From an uncultured Alphaproteobacteria bacterium (GTDB lineage: Bacteria; Pseudomonadota; Alphaproteobacteria; Caulobacterales; Caulobacteraceae), in NCBI GenBank assembly GCA_903933475.1, contig CAIZKE010000181.1, positions 1 through 19,192 on the forward strand: a DNA stretch of 19,192 bases. The letters run 5' to 3'. Positions 7,601 to 18,274 of this stretch are shown in pieces. Under the pieces are notes generated by a model that saw only the letters and a list, made by a program, of their open reading frames with translations, searched no databases and was not told the DNA's origin. How positions within the stretch are numbered: the stretch's first letter is position 1; each line of letters opens with the position of its first letter. A program made the position numbers and the translations under genes.

Positions 7601-8774
7601 TGTAGGTCCCCGAAGCGACCCTGATATCCACATTGACCGTATCCGTCCCGCCGCCGGCAGCCTCGACCAGCAGGTCATCGGGGCTGTCGACGATGTAGAG
7701 GTCGTCACCGGTACCGCCAGCCAGGGTATCGACGCCTGCGCCCCCGGAGAGGGTGTCGGCGCCGGCCCGACCCTCGAGCAGGTTGGCGGCGGCGTTCCCG
7801 AGCAGGGAGTCGGCGCCCGAGCCGCCGATGGCGTTCTCGATCAGCGAGCGCGGGTCATTGGCGTACTGGTAGGCGTTGTAGACATTTCCCTGGGCGAAGC
7901 GGCCATAGCCGAGGCTTGCGGTCTGGGCAGAGGACAGAAGGGAGCTGGAGCCCGGATTGAGGTTCACCTTCAGGGCGGTGGCATAGGCCGAGAAGTCGTA
8001 GGTGTCCTTGCCGCCGCCGTCCCAGACGGTCATGAAGACCCGGTTGCCGGCCGGTGTTCCCTGGAGCACCCCGTTGAGGGTCAGCCCCCCCGTGGTCGGC
8101 GACCAGGCGTAGACGGTGTCTCCCGACTGGGTGCTGAAGTTGGCACCGTACATCGCCTGGAGGGCGGCGATGTCGTTCATCATGTAGGTGGTGGGGAAGT
8201 CGACCGGGCCATTGGTGTAGCCCGTGAGAGGCCCGCCCGGGAAACTCCGGTAGCTCATGACCGTGAATTCCAGGGAGTCGCGGTCCGCAGGCACTGCAAC
8301 CCTGGCAGGCCCGCCCACCTCCTGGGAGTGCTTGAGGCCAAGACCATGCCCGATCTCGTGCAGCATGGTGAGGTAGGCGTAATTGCCCGGCAGGGCGTTC
8401 CGGTAGTCGTACCCCACGCCGAACCAGACATCGCCGCCGACACCGCCAACACTGGCGACTGGATAGTAGGCGTAGGCCGTCCCCACCGAGGGGTCGGAGG
8501 TCTGGCCGATCCGCATGTCGGCGATGTTGGTCCCGTTGTTCACGAACTGGGCGTTCGTGTAGCTGCCGACCTGGTTAAAGGCGTTGATGGCGGCCTGGCG
8601 CTGCAGGGCGCTGATGGCGCTGAAGTACTGAAGCGCCGTGGAGTTGGGATAGGACGGGTAGTCCGAGGCGGAGTCCGGGAAGCTGTAGCTGATGACCCCC
8701 GTCCACTTGTACCCCGAAAGAAGCCCGTCGACCTGGGCGTTACCGGTCGCCCCCTGAGTCGTTTCCAACGCCAC
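4635..8774 (-). CDS. Giant serralysin-type (M10) zinc metalloprotease with ten RTX super-repeats
   Basis: A 1379-residue secreted protease; typical serralysins are roughly 450-500 residues. The N-terminal protease domain (about 1-220) has the zinc site H139-E-x-x-H143-x-x-G-x-x-H149 (HEIGHGLGLKH) and the Met-turn VMSYRS (Met173, with Tyr175 the usual fifth zinc ligand), so it should be active. Residues 220-340 lead into the beta-roll. Residues 341-1245 are ten calcium-binding super-repeats, and 1246-1379 a serralysin C-terminal domain (GGTGADRLMGGAGYDVFRF, then DLITDF) ending in DFILAA. There is no N-terminal signal peptide, so type I secretion through the C-terminal signal is expected. The start is GTG at 8774, preceded by GGGAG about nine bases upstream and by an in-frame TGA further upstream. 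No ABC exporter, adaptor or inhibitor gene is adjacent. The natural target is unknown. Confidence 0.92.
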   Translation of the reverse strand: MALETTQGATGNAQVDGLLSGYKWTGVISYSFPDSASDYPSYPNSTALQYFSAISALQRQAAINAFNQVGSYTNAQFVNNGTNIADMRIGQTSDPSVGTAYAYYPVASVGGVGGDVWFGVGYDYRNALPGNYAYLTMLHEIGHGLGLKHSQEVGGPARVAVPADRDSLEFTVMSYRSFPGGPLTGYTNGPVDFPTTYMMNDIAALQAMYGANFSTQSGDTVYAWSPTTGGLTLNGVLQGTPAGNRVFMTVWDGGGKDTYDFSAYATALKVNLNPGSSSLLSSAQTASLGYGRFAQGNVYNAYQYANDPRSLIENAIGGSGADSLLGNAAANLLEGRAGADTLSGGAGVDTLAGGTGDDLYIVDSPDDLLVEAAGGGTDTVNVDIRVASGTYTLGAEIENGILVNTLAFTLNGNSLANLLTGNAANNVLNGGDGNDTLVGASGLDTLAGGAGDDVYVVDTGADRIIELAGGGNDLVQVAVNLSGGTWTLGDNLENAEILTNLAYNLTGNALNNRLTGNAAINRLDGGAGADTLVGGGGNDIYTLDSLSDLVIEATGGGTDLVQVAIATVGGTYTLAAEVEEARITSTVAYNLAGNALANRLTGNEAANRLDGGAGTDTLTGAGGADTLAGGTGDDLYVIDSAADVILESTGEGTDTANIAISAAGAGWTLPSFLENAQVTSTLAFSLTGNSLNNVLTGNAAANTLSGGGGADTLVGGAGDDLYLVDSASDLVVEADGMGVDQVRVDFGTAGGSYTLAANVDHANAVGAGAMNLNGNSLANRLTGTNAADTLSGNAGADTLFGGGGADSLVGGAGNDFYLVDSLSDQVAESAGGGTDTVQLSVATVGGSYTLAAEVESVLLVSTVAFNLTGNGLANSLTGNAAANRLDGGVGADTLAGGAGNDVYVVDSASDRVVEATGGGWDRVEVAIATAGGTYSLTGDVESAALTSSVAFNLTGNTLANTLTGNAAANRLDGGGGADTLAGGAGDDTYVVDSIGDTLVELAGGGVDLALVGINAAGGSWTLQDQVENAQLLGALAFALNGNALANVLTGNSGANTLSGGAGADTLAGGLGDDVYILDSLSDSVIEATGAGTDHVRVAIAAAGGTYVLAANVEKAILDNAVAFNLTGNALANVLTGNALANRIEGGDGGDTLSGGAGADTLAGGAGDDVYILDDTLDQVVETAGAGVDTVQFLLATPGSTFTLGAEVENGVLVSAGLVNLAGNSAANVLTGGGGANLLSGGGGADTLSGGLGNDTLSGGTGADRLMGGAGYDVFRFDGLPDAGADLITDFAAGVDKLLLSLAAFTGIAGSAAGTLGANLFWSGAGVTSAHDADDRLVYDTTTGTLYYDPDGLGGAAAIALATFGTVKPILTAGDFILAA
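5040..7754 (-). repeat. Ten in-frame tandem repeats of 258 or 285 bp (86 or 95 residues) inside the serralysin
   Basis: Aligned from each TLxGG to the next, the units in coding order are: 7754-7470 (95 residues), 7469-7185 (95), 7184-6927 (86), 6926-6642 (95), 6641-6384 (86), 6383-6099 (95), 6098-5841 (86), 5840-5583 (86), 5582-5325 (86), 5324-5040 (95). Total 905 residues with no gaps between units. Each runs through TLAGGxGDD, YxVDSxxDxVxExxGxGxD, a strand region with GGxYTLxxxVE, then NLTGNxLANxLTGN and xAANxLDGGxGAD. The 95-residue form simply has one extra nonapeptide (GADTLAGG type) near its start. The boundaries were counted by hand and both ends agree with the DNA. Confidence 0.9.
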
Positions 8775-8830
8775 GCCCGTACTCCCGCTACACCCACTTC
8801 AGATTCGGGGATGAGGATCGGACAACAGGC

Positions 8831-8859
8831 TTAACAAGCCCGCCAAAAGAAGCTGTAAA
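8831..8859 (-). promoter_or_regulatory. Candidate promoter of the serralysin gene
   Basis: On the minus strand TTTACA (8859-8854, 5 of 6 to the general -35), a 17-base spacer, then TGTTAA (8836-8831, 3 of 6 to the -10). It lies in the 105-base gap between the epimerase stop and the GTG start, in a patch (about 8830-8880) clearly richer in A/T than its surroundings, leaving a leader of about 50 bases. The short inverted repeat GGCTT-AAC-AAGCC (8829-8841) overlaps the -10. Fit is moderate. Confidence 0.35.
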
Positions 8860-8879
8860 TTCCCGTTAACCCTTTGATT

Positions 8880-9953
8880 TCAGGGCTTTGTGAAGCCTGC
8901 CCGAACCTTCGGGACAACGCCGGCAACCGACAGGAGGCTCTCCACACAGTCGCGGATGGAGTCGTCCAGGGGGCGGAACTCAATCCCCGTCACGGCTCGA
9001 ATCCGGTCGTTCCGGAGGTCAGCCAGGGCCCAGACGGCCCGCAACTCCGCCTCCCGCGCCTGGACCCGCTCGGGAAAGGGATCGGTGACCTCAGGCGTAT
9101 CATGGCCGAGCTCGGGCAGTAGCCGGTTGATGTCGGCGCAGATGTCCTCGACCTTCCTCATGTCGGTGGACCAGGCGATGAACCGCTCGCCGTTGGCGAC
9201 CTCGGCGCTTTCGAGGAGGCCGATATGGGCCAGGGCGTCATCGCGGACGTCAACGGTCATCCAGGGCCGATAGGCGCCGTTCTGGAAGTACTCGCCCAGC
9301 AGCATGGTCTCGATGTTGTGCTGCCAGGGGCCCATGTCCTTCTGGTGGGCGGAAAGGATGGGCCCGACATTATCGCCCGGGCAGCAGGTGATGGCGTCCC
9401 AGCGGCCGCTGGACTCGGCGGCGTCGGCGAAGGCCCGCTCCGCATGGAGCTTGCCCATGGAATAGCCCTGGCCGCGATCCGGGGTTCGCTTGGGGTTGGA
9501 CTCATCGGGGTACCGGTCCTCGTAAAAGACCGGACGCCGGGCGACCTCGAAGATATCGGCCTCGGAGATCACGGCGGCGATGGAGGAGGTCAGGACCACC
9601 CGGGTGACCGACCCCGACGCCTCGACGCTACGGATGATGTGGTCGCAGACCCGGGCGACGTAGGCCTGGTCCTCGTAGGTGCTCACGTGGGCGATGTGGG
9701 CCACGCCATGGCAGCCCCGGAAGATGTCGTCGTAGCAGCCGTCCCGGTCAAGGTCCGCGGCGTGCAGGGTCAGCCGGCCCGAAGCGTAGCCAGGCATGGC
9801 CTTCAGGAAGGCGGTCCGCCGGGGATCATCGACATCGCGCACGCAGGCGCGGACCCGATAGCCCCTGTCGAGCAACAGACGGACCGTCCAGCCTCCAAGG
9901 AATCCTGCCGCCCCGGTGACGGCCACGGTTCCGCGCTTTGGAATGGGTGCCAT
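8880..9953 (-). CDS. NAD(P)-dependent epimerase/reductase, extended SDR (dihydroflavonol-reductase/3-beta-HSD-like)
   Basis: A 357-residue cytoplasmic oxidoreductase. The N-terminal Rossmann fold has VTGAAGFLG (nucleotide-binding G14-x-x-G17-x-x-G20). The catalytic set is LTSS (Ser123/Ser124) and Y164-S-M-G-K168, the YxxxK pair of extended short-chain dehydrogenases. RACVRD after the second strand is typical of reductases acting on carbonyl or alcohol groups of small molecules, such as the dihydroflavonol-4-reductase, cinnamoyl-CoA reductase and 3-beta-hydroxysteroid dehydrogenase branches; the substrate cannot be told. ATG 9953 follows GGGGAGGA at seven bases. It lies downstream of the SDR gene and the 21-codon reading frame on the same strand and may share their transcript. 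Its stop is 105 bases before the serralysin start. Confidence 0.85.
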   Translation of the reverse strand: MAPIPKRGTVAVTGAAGFLGGWTVRLLLDRGYRVRACVRDVDDPRRTAFLKAMPGYASGRLTLHAADLDRDGCYDDIFRGCHGVAHIAHVSTYEDQAYVARVCDHIIRSVEASGSVTRVVLTSSIAAVISEADIFEVARRPVFYEDRYPDESNPKRTPDRGQGYSMGKLHAERAFADAAESSGRWDAITCCPGDNVGPILSAHQKDMGPWQHNIETMLLGEYFQNGAYRPWMTVDVRDDALAHIGLLESAEVANGERFIAWSTDMRKVEDICADINRLLPELGHDTPEVTDPFPERVQAREAELRAVWALADLRNDRIRAVTGIEFRPLDDSIRDCVESLLSVAGVVPKVRAGFTKP

Positions 9954-10007
9954 GTCTTCCTCCCCTGTTTTCTTGCAGAGACAGAAGGGGCTCCCTGGCT
10001 TCGTCTG

Positions 10008-10073
10008 TCAAATGAGTCCGGCGGCGCGAACGCCCAGGACCAGCAGGACCAGAGCCAGGGAACGGCTCTGCAT
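10008..10073 (-). CDS. Possible 21-residue hydrophobic membrane peptide
   Basis: A 21-codon frame (begins MQSRSLALVLLVL, ends GLI, stop TGA) in the 133-base gap between the SDR and epimerase genes. It starts 13 bases after the SDR stop. The ATG is preceded by GGGAG at five bases; the 13-mer GGGAGTTCCCATG is identical to the initiation region of the thioesterase-like gene at 19015. The residues form one basic-then-hydrophobic segment, like a tiny single-pass membrane protein. Against it: the length is so short that chance is possible, and the codons for Leu/Val/Ala are simply GC-rich. A 6-bp hairpin (AGAGCC, 10051-10056; GGCTCT, 10064-10069) lies within the frame. No homologue is known to me. 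Confidence 0.3.
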   Translation of the reverse strand: MQSRSLALVLLVLGVRAAGLI

Positions 10074-10086
10074 GGGAACTCCCGCC

Positions 10087-10806
10087 TCAGCGCACGTAGC
10101 TGGCGCCATTGATGTCGAGGACGGCCCCCGTCATCGAGGCGGGCGCTTCGAGGGCGAGGAAGACAACGGCGGCGGCGACCTCCTGCGGATCGGCGACCCG
10201 GCCGAGGGGAATGTCGGCGAGCAGGCCCGCCCCGCCGCGGCTGGCGAGGTAGTCGTCCGCCATGCCAGTCAGGGTGAAGCCCGGGCAGACGGCGTAGGCC
10301 AGCACGCCCCGGGCGGCGAAGCCCCGGGCAATGGACTTGGTCATGGCCACCATTCCGGCCTTGGACGCTGCGTAGTGCCAGTGGGCGGGAGAGTCGCCCC
10401 GATAGGCGGCGCGGCTGGCAACATTGATGATGCGCCCTCCCCCCGGTCGTTCGAGGAAGTGGCGCACGGCAAGGCGGGAGAGGTCTGCGGCGGCCTTCAG
10501 GTTGATCTGCAGGGTCCGAGACCAGGCCGCATCCCAGTCCTCGTCCGGGAGATCGATCCCCGCTGGCTCGAACACGCCTGCATTGTTGATCAGGACGTCA
10601 ATGTGGCCATCCAGCTGTTCCAGGGCCCGAGACCAGAGCTGGCCCGCGGCTTCCGGATCCGCCAGATCCGCTCCGACGACTGCGGGAGCGTCAACACGGC
10701 CATGGCCAATCACACGCACACCCTTGCCGGCAAGGGCTGCGGCGATTGCCGCGCCTATGCCCCGGGTGGAGCCGGTGACGAGGACGTGGGGGCCAGTGAC
10801 GCTCAT
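10087..10806 (-). CDS. Classical short-chain dehydrogenase/reductase (SDR)
   Basis: A 239-residue cytoplasmic NAD(P)H-dependent oxidoreductase. It has the cofactor motif TGSTRGIG (residues 11-18), NNAG (74-77), catalytic Ser131 in INVASRAAY, and Y145-A-A-S-K149, followed by CPGFTLTGM, the usual substrate-side loop. All classical SDR catalytic residues are in place. Lengths and motifs resemble 3-oxoacyl-ACP reductase (FabG-like) and sugar/alcohol dehydrogenases; no substrate can be assigned. No clear Shine-Dalgarno precedes ATG 10806, and a promoter-like element ends just before it, so leaderless translation is possible. It follows gltD by 46 bases on the same strand, so read-through from gltBD is also possible. 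Confidence 0.85.
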   Translation of the reverse strand: MSVTGPHVLVTGSTRGIGAAIAAALAGKGVRVIGHGRVDAPAVVGADLADPEAAGQLWSRALEQLDGHIDVLINNAGVFEPAGIDLPDEDWDAAWSRTLQINLKAAADLSRLAVRHFLERPGGGRIINVASRAAYRGDSPAHWHYAASKAGMVAMTKSIARGFAARGVLAYAVCPGFTLTGMADDYLASRGGAGLLADIPLGRVADPQEVAAAVVFLALEAPASMTGAVLDINGASYVR

Positions 10807-10812
10807 TCGACC

Positions 10813-10841
10813 AGCCTAGACCCCGCCGTGGCAGACGCCAA
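10813..10841 (-). promoter_or_regulatory. Candidate promoter of the SDR gene, possibly leaderless
   Basis: On the minus strand TTGGCG (10841-10836, 4 of 6), 17 bases, then TAGGCT (10818-10813, 3 of 6). A start about seven bases after the -10 falls at the A of the SDR start codon (10806), and no good Shine-Dalgarno is present. Leaderless mRNAs are known to be common in Caulobacter. The match to consensus is weak. Confidence 0.25.
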
Positions 10842-10852
10842 ACGCCTTCGGG

Positions 10853-12304
10853 TCAGCGCGGCAGGCGCGAGGTCCCCATCAGGAAGGCGTCCACGGCATG
10901 GGCGCACTGACGGCCCTCACGGATCGCCCAGACCACCAGGGACTGGCCGCGCCGCATGTCGCCGCAGGTGAAGATCCCGGGCGTCGAGGTCTGGTAGGAG
11001 ACCGTGTCCGCCCGGATCGCACCGCGGATGTCGAACTCAACCCCAGCCTGTTCGGTGAACTCGGACTTCCGGGGGCCGACGAAGCCCATGGCCAGGAAGA
11101 CGAGGTCAGCCTTCAGCTGGAACTCGCTACCCGCGACTTCCTGCATGTGCTGGCGACCATCAGTGCCCGTCACCCACTCCATCCGTACGCACTCCAGCGC
11201 CTCGACCCGGCCATTGGAACCAATCGCGCGCTTGGTGGCGATGGCGAACTCGCGATCGCAGCCCTCCTGATGGCTGGAGGAGGTACGCAAGCGCAGGGGC
11301 CAGTCTGGCCAGGTCAGGGACTTGTTCTCACGCTCCGGCGGCTGGGGCATGATCTCCAGCTGGGTCACCGAGGCAGCCCCGTGGCGGTTGGAGGTGCCGA
11401 TGCAGTCCGACCCGGTATCACCGCCGCCAATGACCACCACATGCTTGCCGGTGGCGGAAATGCCCCCGTTTGGCGCGGCGCGGAGCTCGTCATCCCCCGC
11501 TACCCGCTTGTTCTGCTGGGTCAGGAAATCCATGGCGAAATGGATCCCGCCGAGCTCCCGGCCTTCGACCTGGAGGTCGCGGGGGGCCTCGGAGCCGCCG
11601 GCCATGACCAGGACCTCGTAGTCATCCATCAGGCGCTGGACGGTAACGTTGACGCCCACCTCGAAGCTGGTGCGGAAGATGACGCCCTCGGCCTCCATCT
11701 GCTCAACCCGGCGGTCGATGATGTGCTTTTCCATCTTGAAGTCAGGAATGCCATAGCGGAGCAGGCCACCGATCCGGTCACTTTTCTCGAAGACCGTCAC
11801 GGCGTGTCCAGCCCTGGCGAGCTGCTGGGCGCAGGCGAGACCCGCGGGACCCGAGCCCACCACGGCGACCCGCTTGCCCGTGCCGCGCGGCGCCATCTGC
11901 GGGGTGATCCAGCCTTCTTCCCAACCCCGGTCGATGATCTGGCACTCGATCGTCTTGATGGTGACCGGCGTATCCTGGATGTTCAGGGTGCACGCCGCCT
12001 CGCAGGGTGCCGGGCAGATGCGGCCGGTGAATTCCGGGAAATTGTTGGTGGACAACAGGTTGTCCAGGGCGGCCTTCCACTGCTCGCGGAAGACGAGGTG
12101 GTTGAAGTCCGGGATCTGGTTGTTCACCGGGCAACCGTTGTGACAGAAGGGAATCCCGCAATCCATGCAGCGGGACGCCTGATCCACCAGTTCGGCGGTC
12201 GGCAGCGGGTTCACGAACTCGCGGTAGTTGCGAAGCCGCTCCTGGGCCGGTTGGTAGTCGCGGTCGCGACGGGCGACTTCAAGAAATCCTGTCGGCTTTC
12301 CCAT
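10853..12304 (-). CDS. gltD: Glutamate synthase (NADPH) small subunit
   Basis: A 483-residue beta subunit that takes electrons from NADPH through FAD and iron-sulfur clusters to the large subunit, which converts 2-oxoglutarate plus glutamine-derived ammonia into glutamate. The N-terminal adrenodoxin-reductase-like extension carries two cysteine groups for [4Fe-4S] clusters: C46-x2-C49-x4-C54-x3-C58 and C97-x3-C101-x3-C105. The FAD site is VVGSGPAG (G150-x-G152-x-x-G155) and the NADPH site is VIGGGDTG (near 293-298). The length is typical of proteobacterial GltD. It starts 11 bases after gltB, so the two are an operon, and its ribosome site overlaps the gltB stop. All expected motifs are intact. 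Confidence 0.97.
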   Translation of the reverse strand: MGKPTGFLEVARRDRDYQPAQERLRNYREFVNPLPTAELVDQASRCMDCGIPFCHNGCPVNNQIPDFNHLVFREQWKAALDNLLSTNNFPEFTGRICPAPCEAACTLNIQDTPVTIKTIECQIIDRGWEEGWITPQMAPRGTGKRVAVVGSGPAGLACAQQLARAGHAVTVFEKSDRIGGLLRYGIPDFKMEKHIIDRRVEQMEAEGVIFRTSFEVGVNVTVQRLMDDYEVLVMAGGSEAPRDLQVEGRELGGIHFAMDFLTQQNKRVAGDDELRAAPNGGISATGKHVVVIGGGDTGSDCIGTSNRHGAASVTQLEIMPQPPERENKSLTWPDWPLRLRTSSSHQEGCDREFAIATKRAIGSNGRVEALECVRMEWVTGTDGRQHMQEVAGSEFQLKADLVFLAMGFVGPRKSEFTEQAGVEFDIRGAIRADTVSYQTSTPGIFTCGDMRRGQSLVVWAIREGRQCAHAVDAFLMGTSRLPR

Positions 12305-12310
12305 GTCTTG

Positions 12311-12315
12311 GCTCC

Positions 12316-12318
<3 letters not shown>
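12311..12318 (-). promoter_or_regulatory. gltD ribosome binding site overlapping the gltB stop codon
   Basis: The minus strand reads TAAGGAGC: the gltB stop TAA (12318-12316) runs into AAGGAG, seven bases before the gltD ATG (12304). Ribosomes finishing gltB would sit on the gltD initiation site, consistent with translational coupling to keep the two subunits near equal amounts. Confidence 0.8.
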
Positions 12319-16950
<4,632 letters not shown>

Positions 16951-16990
16951 GGCGACCCCCACTCCCATCGCTTTAGGGCGCAATCAAACG

Positions 16991-17005
16991 CGGCCACAGG
17001 GGCCG
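16991..17005. terminator. Hairpin between lldD and gltB (candidate terminator)
   Basis: CGGCC (16991-16995), five-base loop, GGCCG (17001-17005), flanked by AAA on one side and TTTT on the other, so it can look like a weak intrinsic terminator on either strand. It sits in the 120-base gap after the lldD stop and before the gltB start. It could end lldD transcription or lie in the gltB leader. The stem is short. Confidence 0.35.
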
Positions 17006-17070
17006 TTTTCGCGCGCACAACCGCGTCGCCTTACCGGCTGTGGAGGGGCTTGTCGACGCCTGCGAGGGCC

Positions 17071-18234
17071 TCAGAGCGAAAGATTCTGTGGCGCTGCAAC
17101 ATCAAGCAGGCGGGCGTCGGCGGACGCAGCCTGCGCGCAGCCCGTCAGGATCAGGGCGGTAGTGAGCTCAGCGCGCATGACGCCCAGCATCCGGGCCACC
17201 ATGGCCTCCCCGCCTGCGCCGAGGGCCCAGGCCCAGGGGCGTCCCACCAGGCAGGCGCGGGCGCCCAGGGCCAGGGCCTTCAGGACGTCCAGGCCGGACC
17301 GGATTCCGCCGTCCATCAGAAGCTCGAGGTCGCCGCCGACAGCATCGGCGATGCGCGGTAAGGCGGCGATGGAGGAGGAAACCCCGTCCAGTTGCCGACC
17401 CCCGTGGTTGGAAACGATCAGGCCCTGGGCACCGGCTCGGGCAGCGTCGCGGGCGTCGTCGGGGTCCAGCACGCCTTTGATCACGATCGGCCCGTCCCAG
17501 ATCTCGCGGACGAAGTCGAGATCCTTCCAGGTGACCGACCGGTCGAAGTTGCGAGCGATCCAGGCCAGGAAATCGTTGACCCCGCCGCCGCCCTCGACCG
17601 CCGCCTGGACATTGCCGAGGGTGTGAGGACGGCCCCTCACGAAGAGATCCCAGGACCAGGCCGGGTGGGTCGCTCCCTGCACCAGGGTATTGATCGCCGC
17701 CGGAAGACCGCTGAGTCCGGTGAAGCCGGACCGGACGTCCCTGTAGCGGGCGCCTGGCAGGGGCAGGTCGACGGTGAAGACCAGAACGGGGCAACCTGCA
17801 GCCCGGGCCCGGGCGATGAGGTCGCGCATGTAGCCCCGGTCCTTCAGCATGTAGAGCTGGAACCAGGGTGGGGTCCCGGCGGCGGTCACCTCCTCGATGG
17901 AGCAGACCCCGACGGTGGAGAGGCAGAACGGGATTCCGGCCCCCGCCGCCGCCCGGGCGGCCTGGACCTCGCCCCGGGCTGCATACATGCCGGCCATCCC
18001 CACCGGGGCAAGGGCGACCGGCATGGCGAGGGTCTGCCCGAAGAGGGTGGTCGAGAGGTCCACCTTCGACATGTCGCGCATCACCCTCTGGCGCAGGGCG
18101 ATGGCCTCGAGGTCGCGGACATTCCGGCGGAGGGTCTCCTCAGCATAGGACCCGCCATCGATGTACTCAAAGAACATGGGCGGCAGGCGTCGCCGGGCGA
18201 GTTCACGATAGTCCGACATGGAGGCGGGCTTCAT
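17071..18234 (-). CDS. lldD: FMN-dependent L-lactate dehydrogenase / alpha-hydroxy-acid oxidising enzyme
   Basis: A 387-residue FMN (beta/alpha)8-barrel enzyme that oxidises L-lactate (or a related 2-hydroxy acid) to the 2-keto acid; LldD type passes electrons to the membrane quinone pool, so it is probably membrane-associated. Family active-site residues are all visible: Tyr24 (FFEYIDGGS), Tyr128 (FQLYMLKD), Asp156 (FTVDLPLPG), Arg165, Lys253 (IVIKGV), His277 and Arg280 (SNHGGRQLDG). The open frame extends 24 codons further upstream, but ATG 18234 has GAGGG upstream and puts the family N-terminus MSDYRELARRRLPP in the right place. It follows the thioesterase-like gene by 40 bases. No lactate permease or LldR regulator is in the window, so mandelate or glycolate oxidase activity cannot be excluded. 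Confidence 0.88.
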   Translation of the reverse strand: MKPASMSDYRELARRRLPPMFFEYIDGGSYAEETLRRNVRDLEAIALRQRVMRDMSKVDLSTTLFGQTLAMPVALAPVGMAGMYAARGEVQAARAAAGAGIPFCLSTVGVCSIEEVTAAGTPPWFQLYMLKDRGYMRDLIARARAAGCPVLVFTVDLPLPGARYRDVRSGFTGLSGLPAAINTLVQGATHPAWSWDLFVRGRPHTLGNVQAAVEGGGGVNDFLAWIARNFDRSVTWKDLDFVREIWDGPIVIKGVLDPDDARDAARAGAQGLIVSNHGGRQLDGVSSSIAALPRIADAVGGDLELLMDGGIRSGLDVLKALALGARACLVGRPWAWALGAGGEAMVARMLGVMRAELTTALILTGCAQAASADARLLDVAAPQNLSL

Positions 18235-18274
18235 CGCGGTCTTCCCTCTTCCTTCCGCACGGTCCTGGGCGGGC

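Noticed and set aside
5040..7754. Regular tandem repeats that might suggest a CRISPR array or minisatellite.
   Set aside because: Units are 258/285 bp, have no unique spacers, and encode an in-frame calcium-binding repeat protein.
5493..8834. A 1113-codon open frame on the plus strand, itself repeat-like, antisense to the serralysin.
   Set aside because: It is the mirror of the repeat array in GC-rich DNA: composition is odd (Gly/Val/Gln/Asp-rich periodic text), it has no family motif, and it fully overlaps a protein with a zinc site, Met-turn and RTX repeats.
16951..17070. A sigma-54 promoter for gltB (TGGCCGCG...TTGATTGC-like stretch on the minus strand).
   Set aside because: The GG and GC elements are 12 bases apart instead of the required 10, so it does not fit the -24/-12 pattern.
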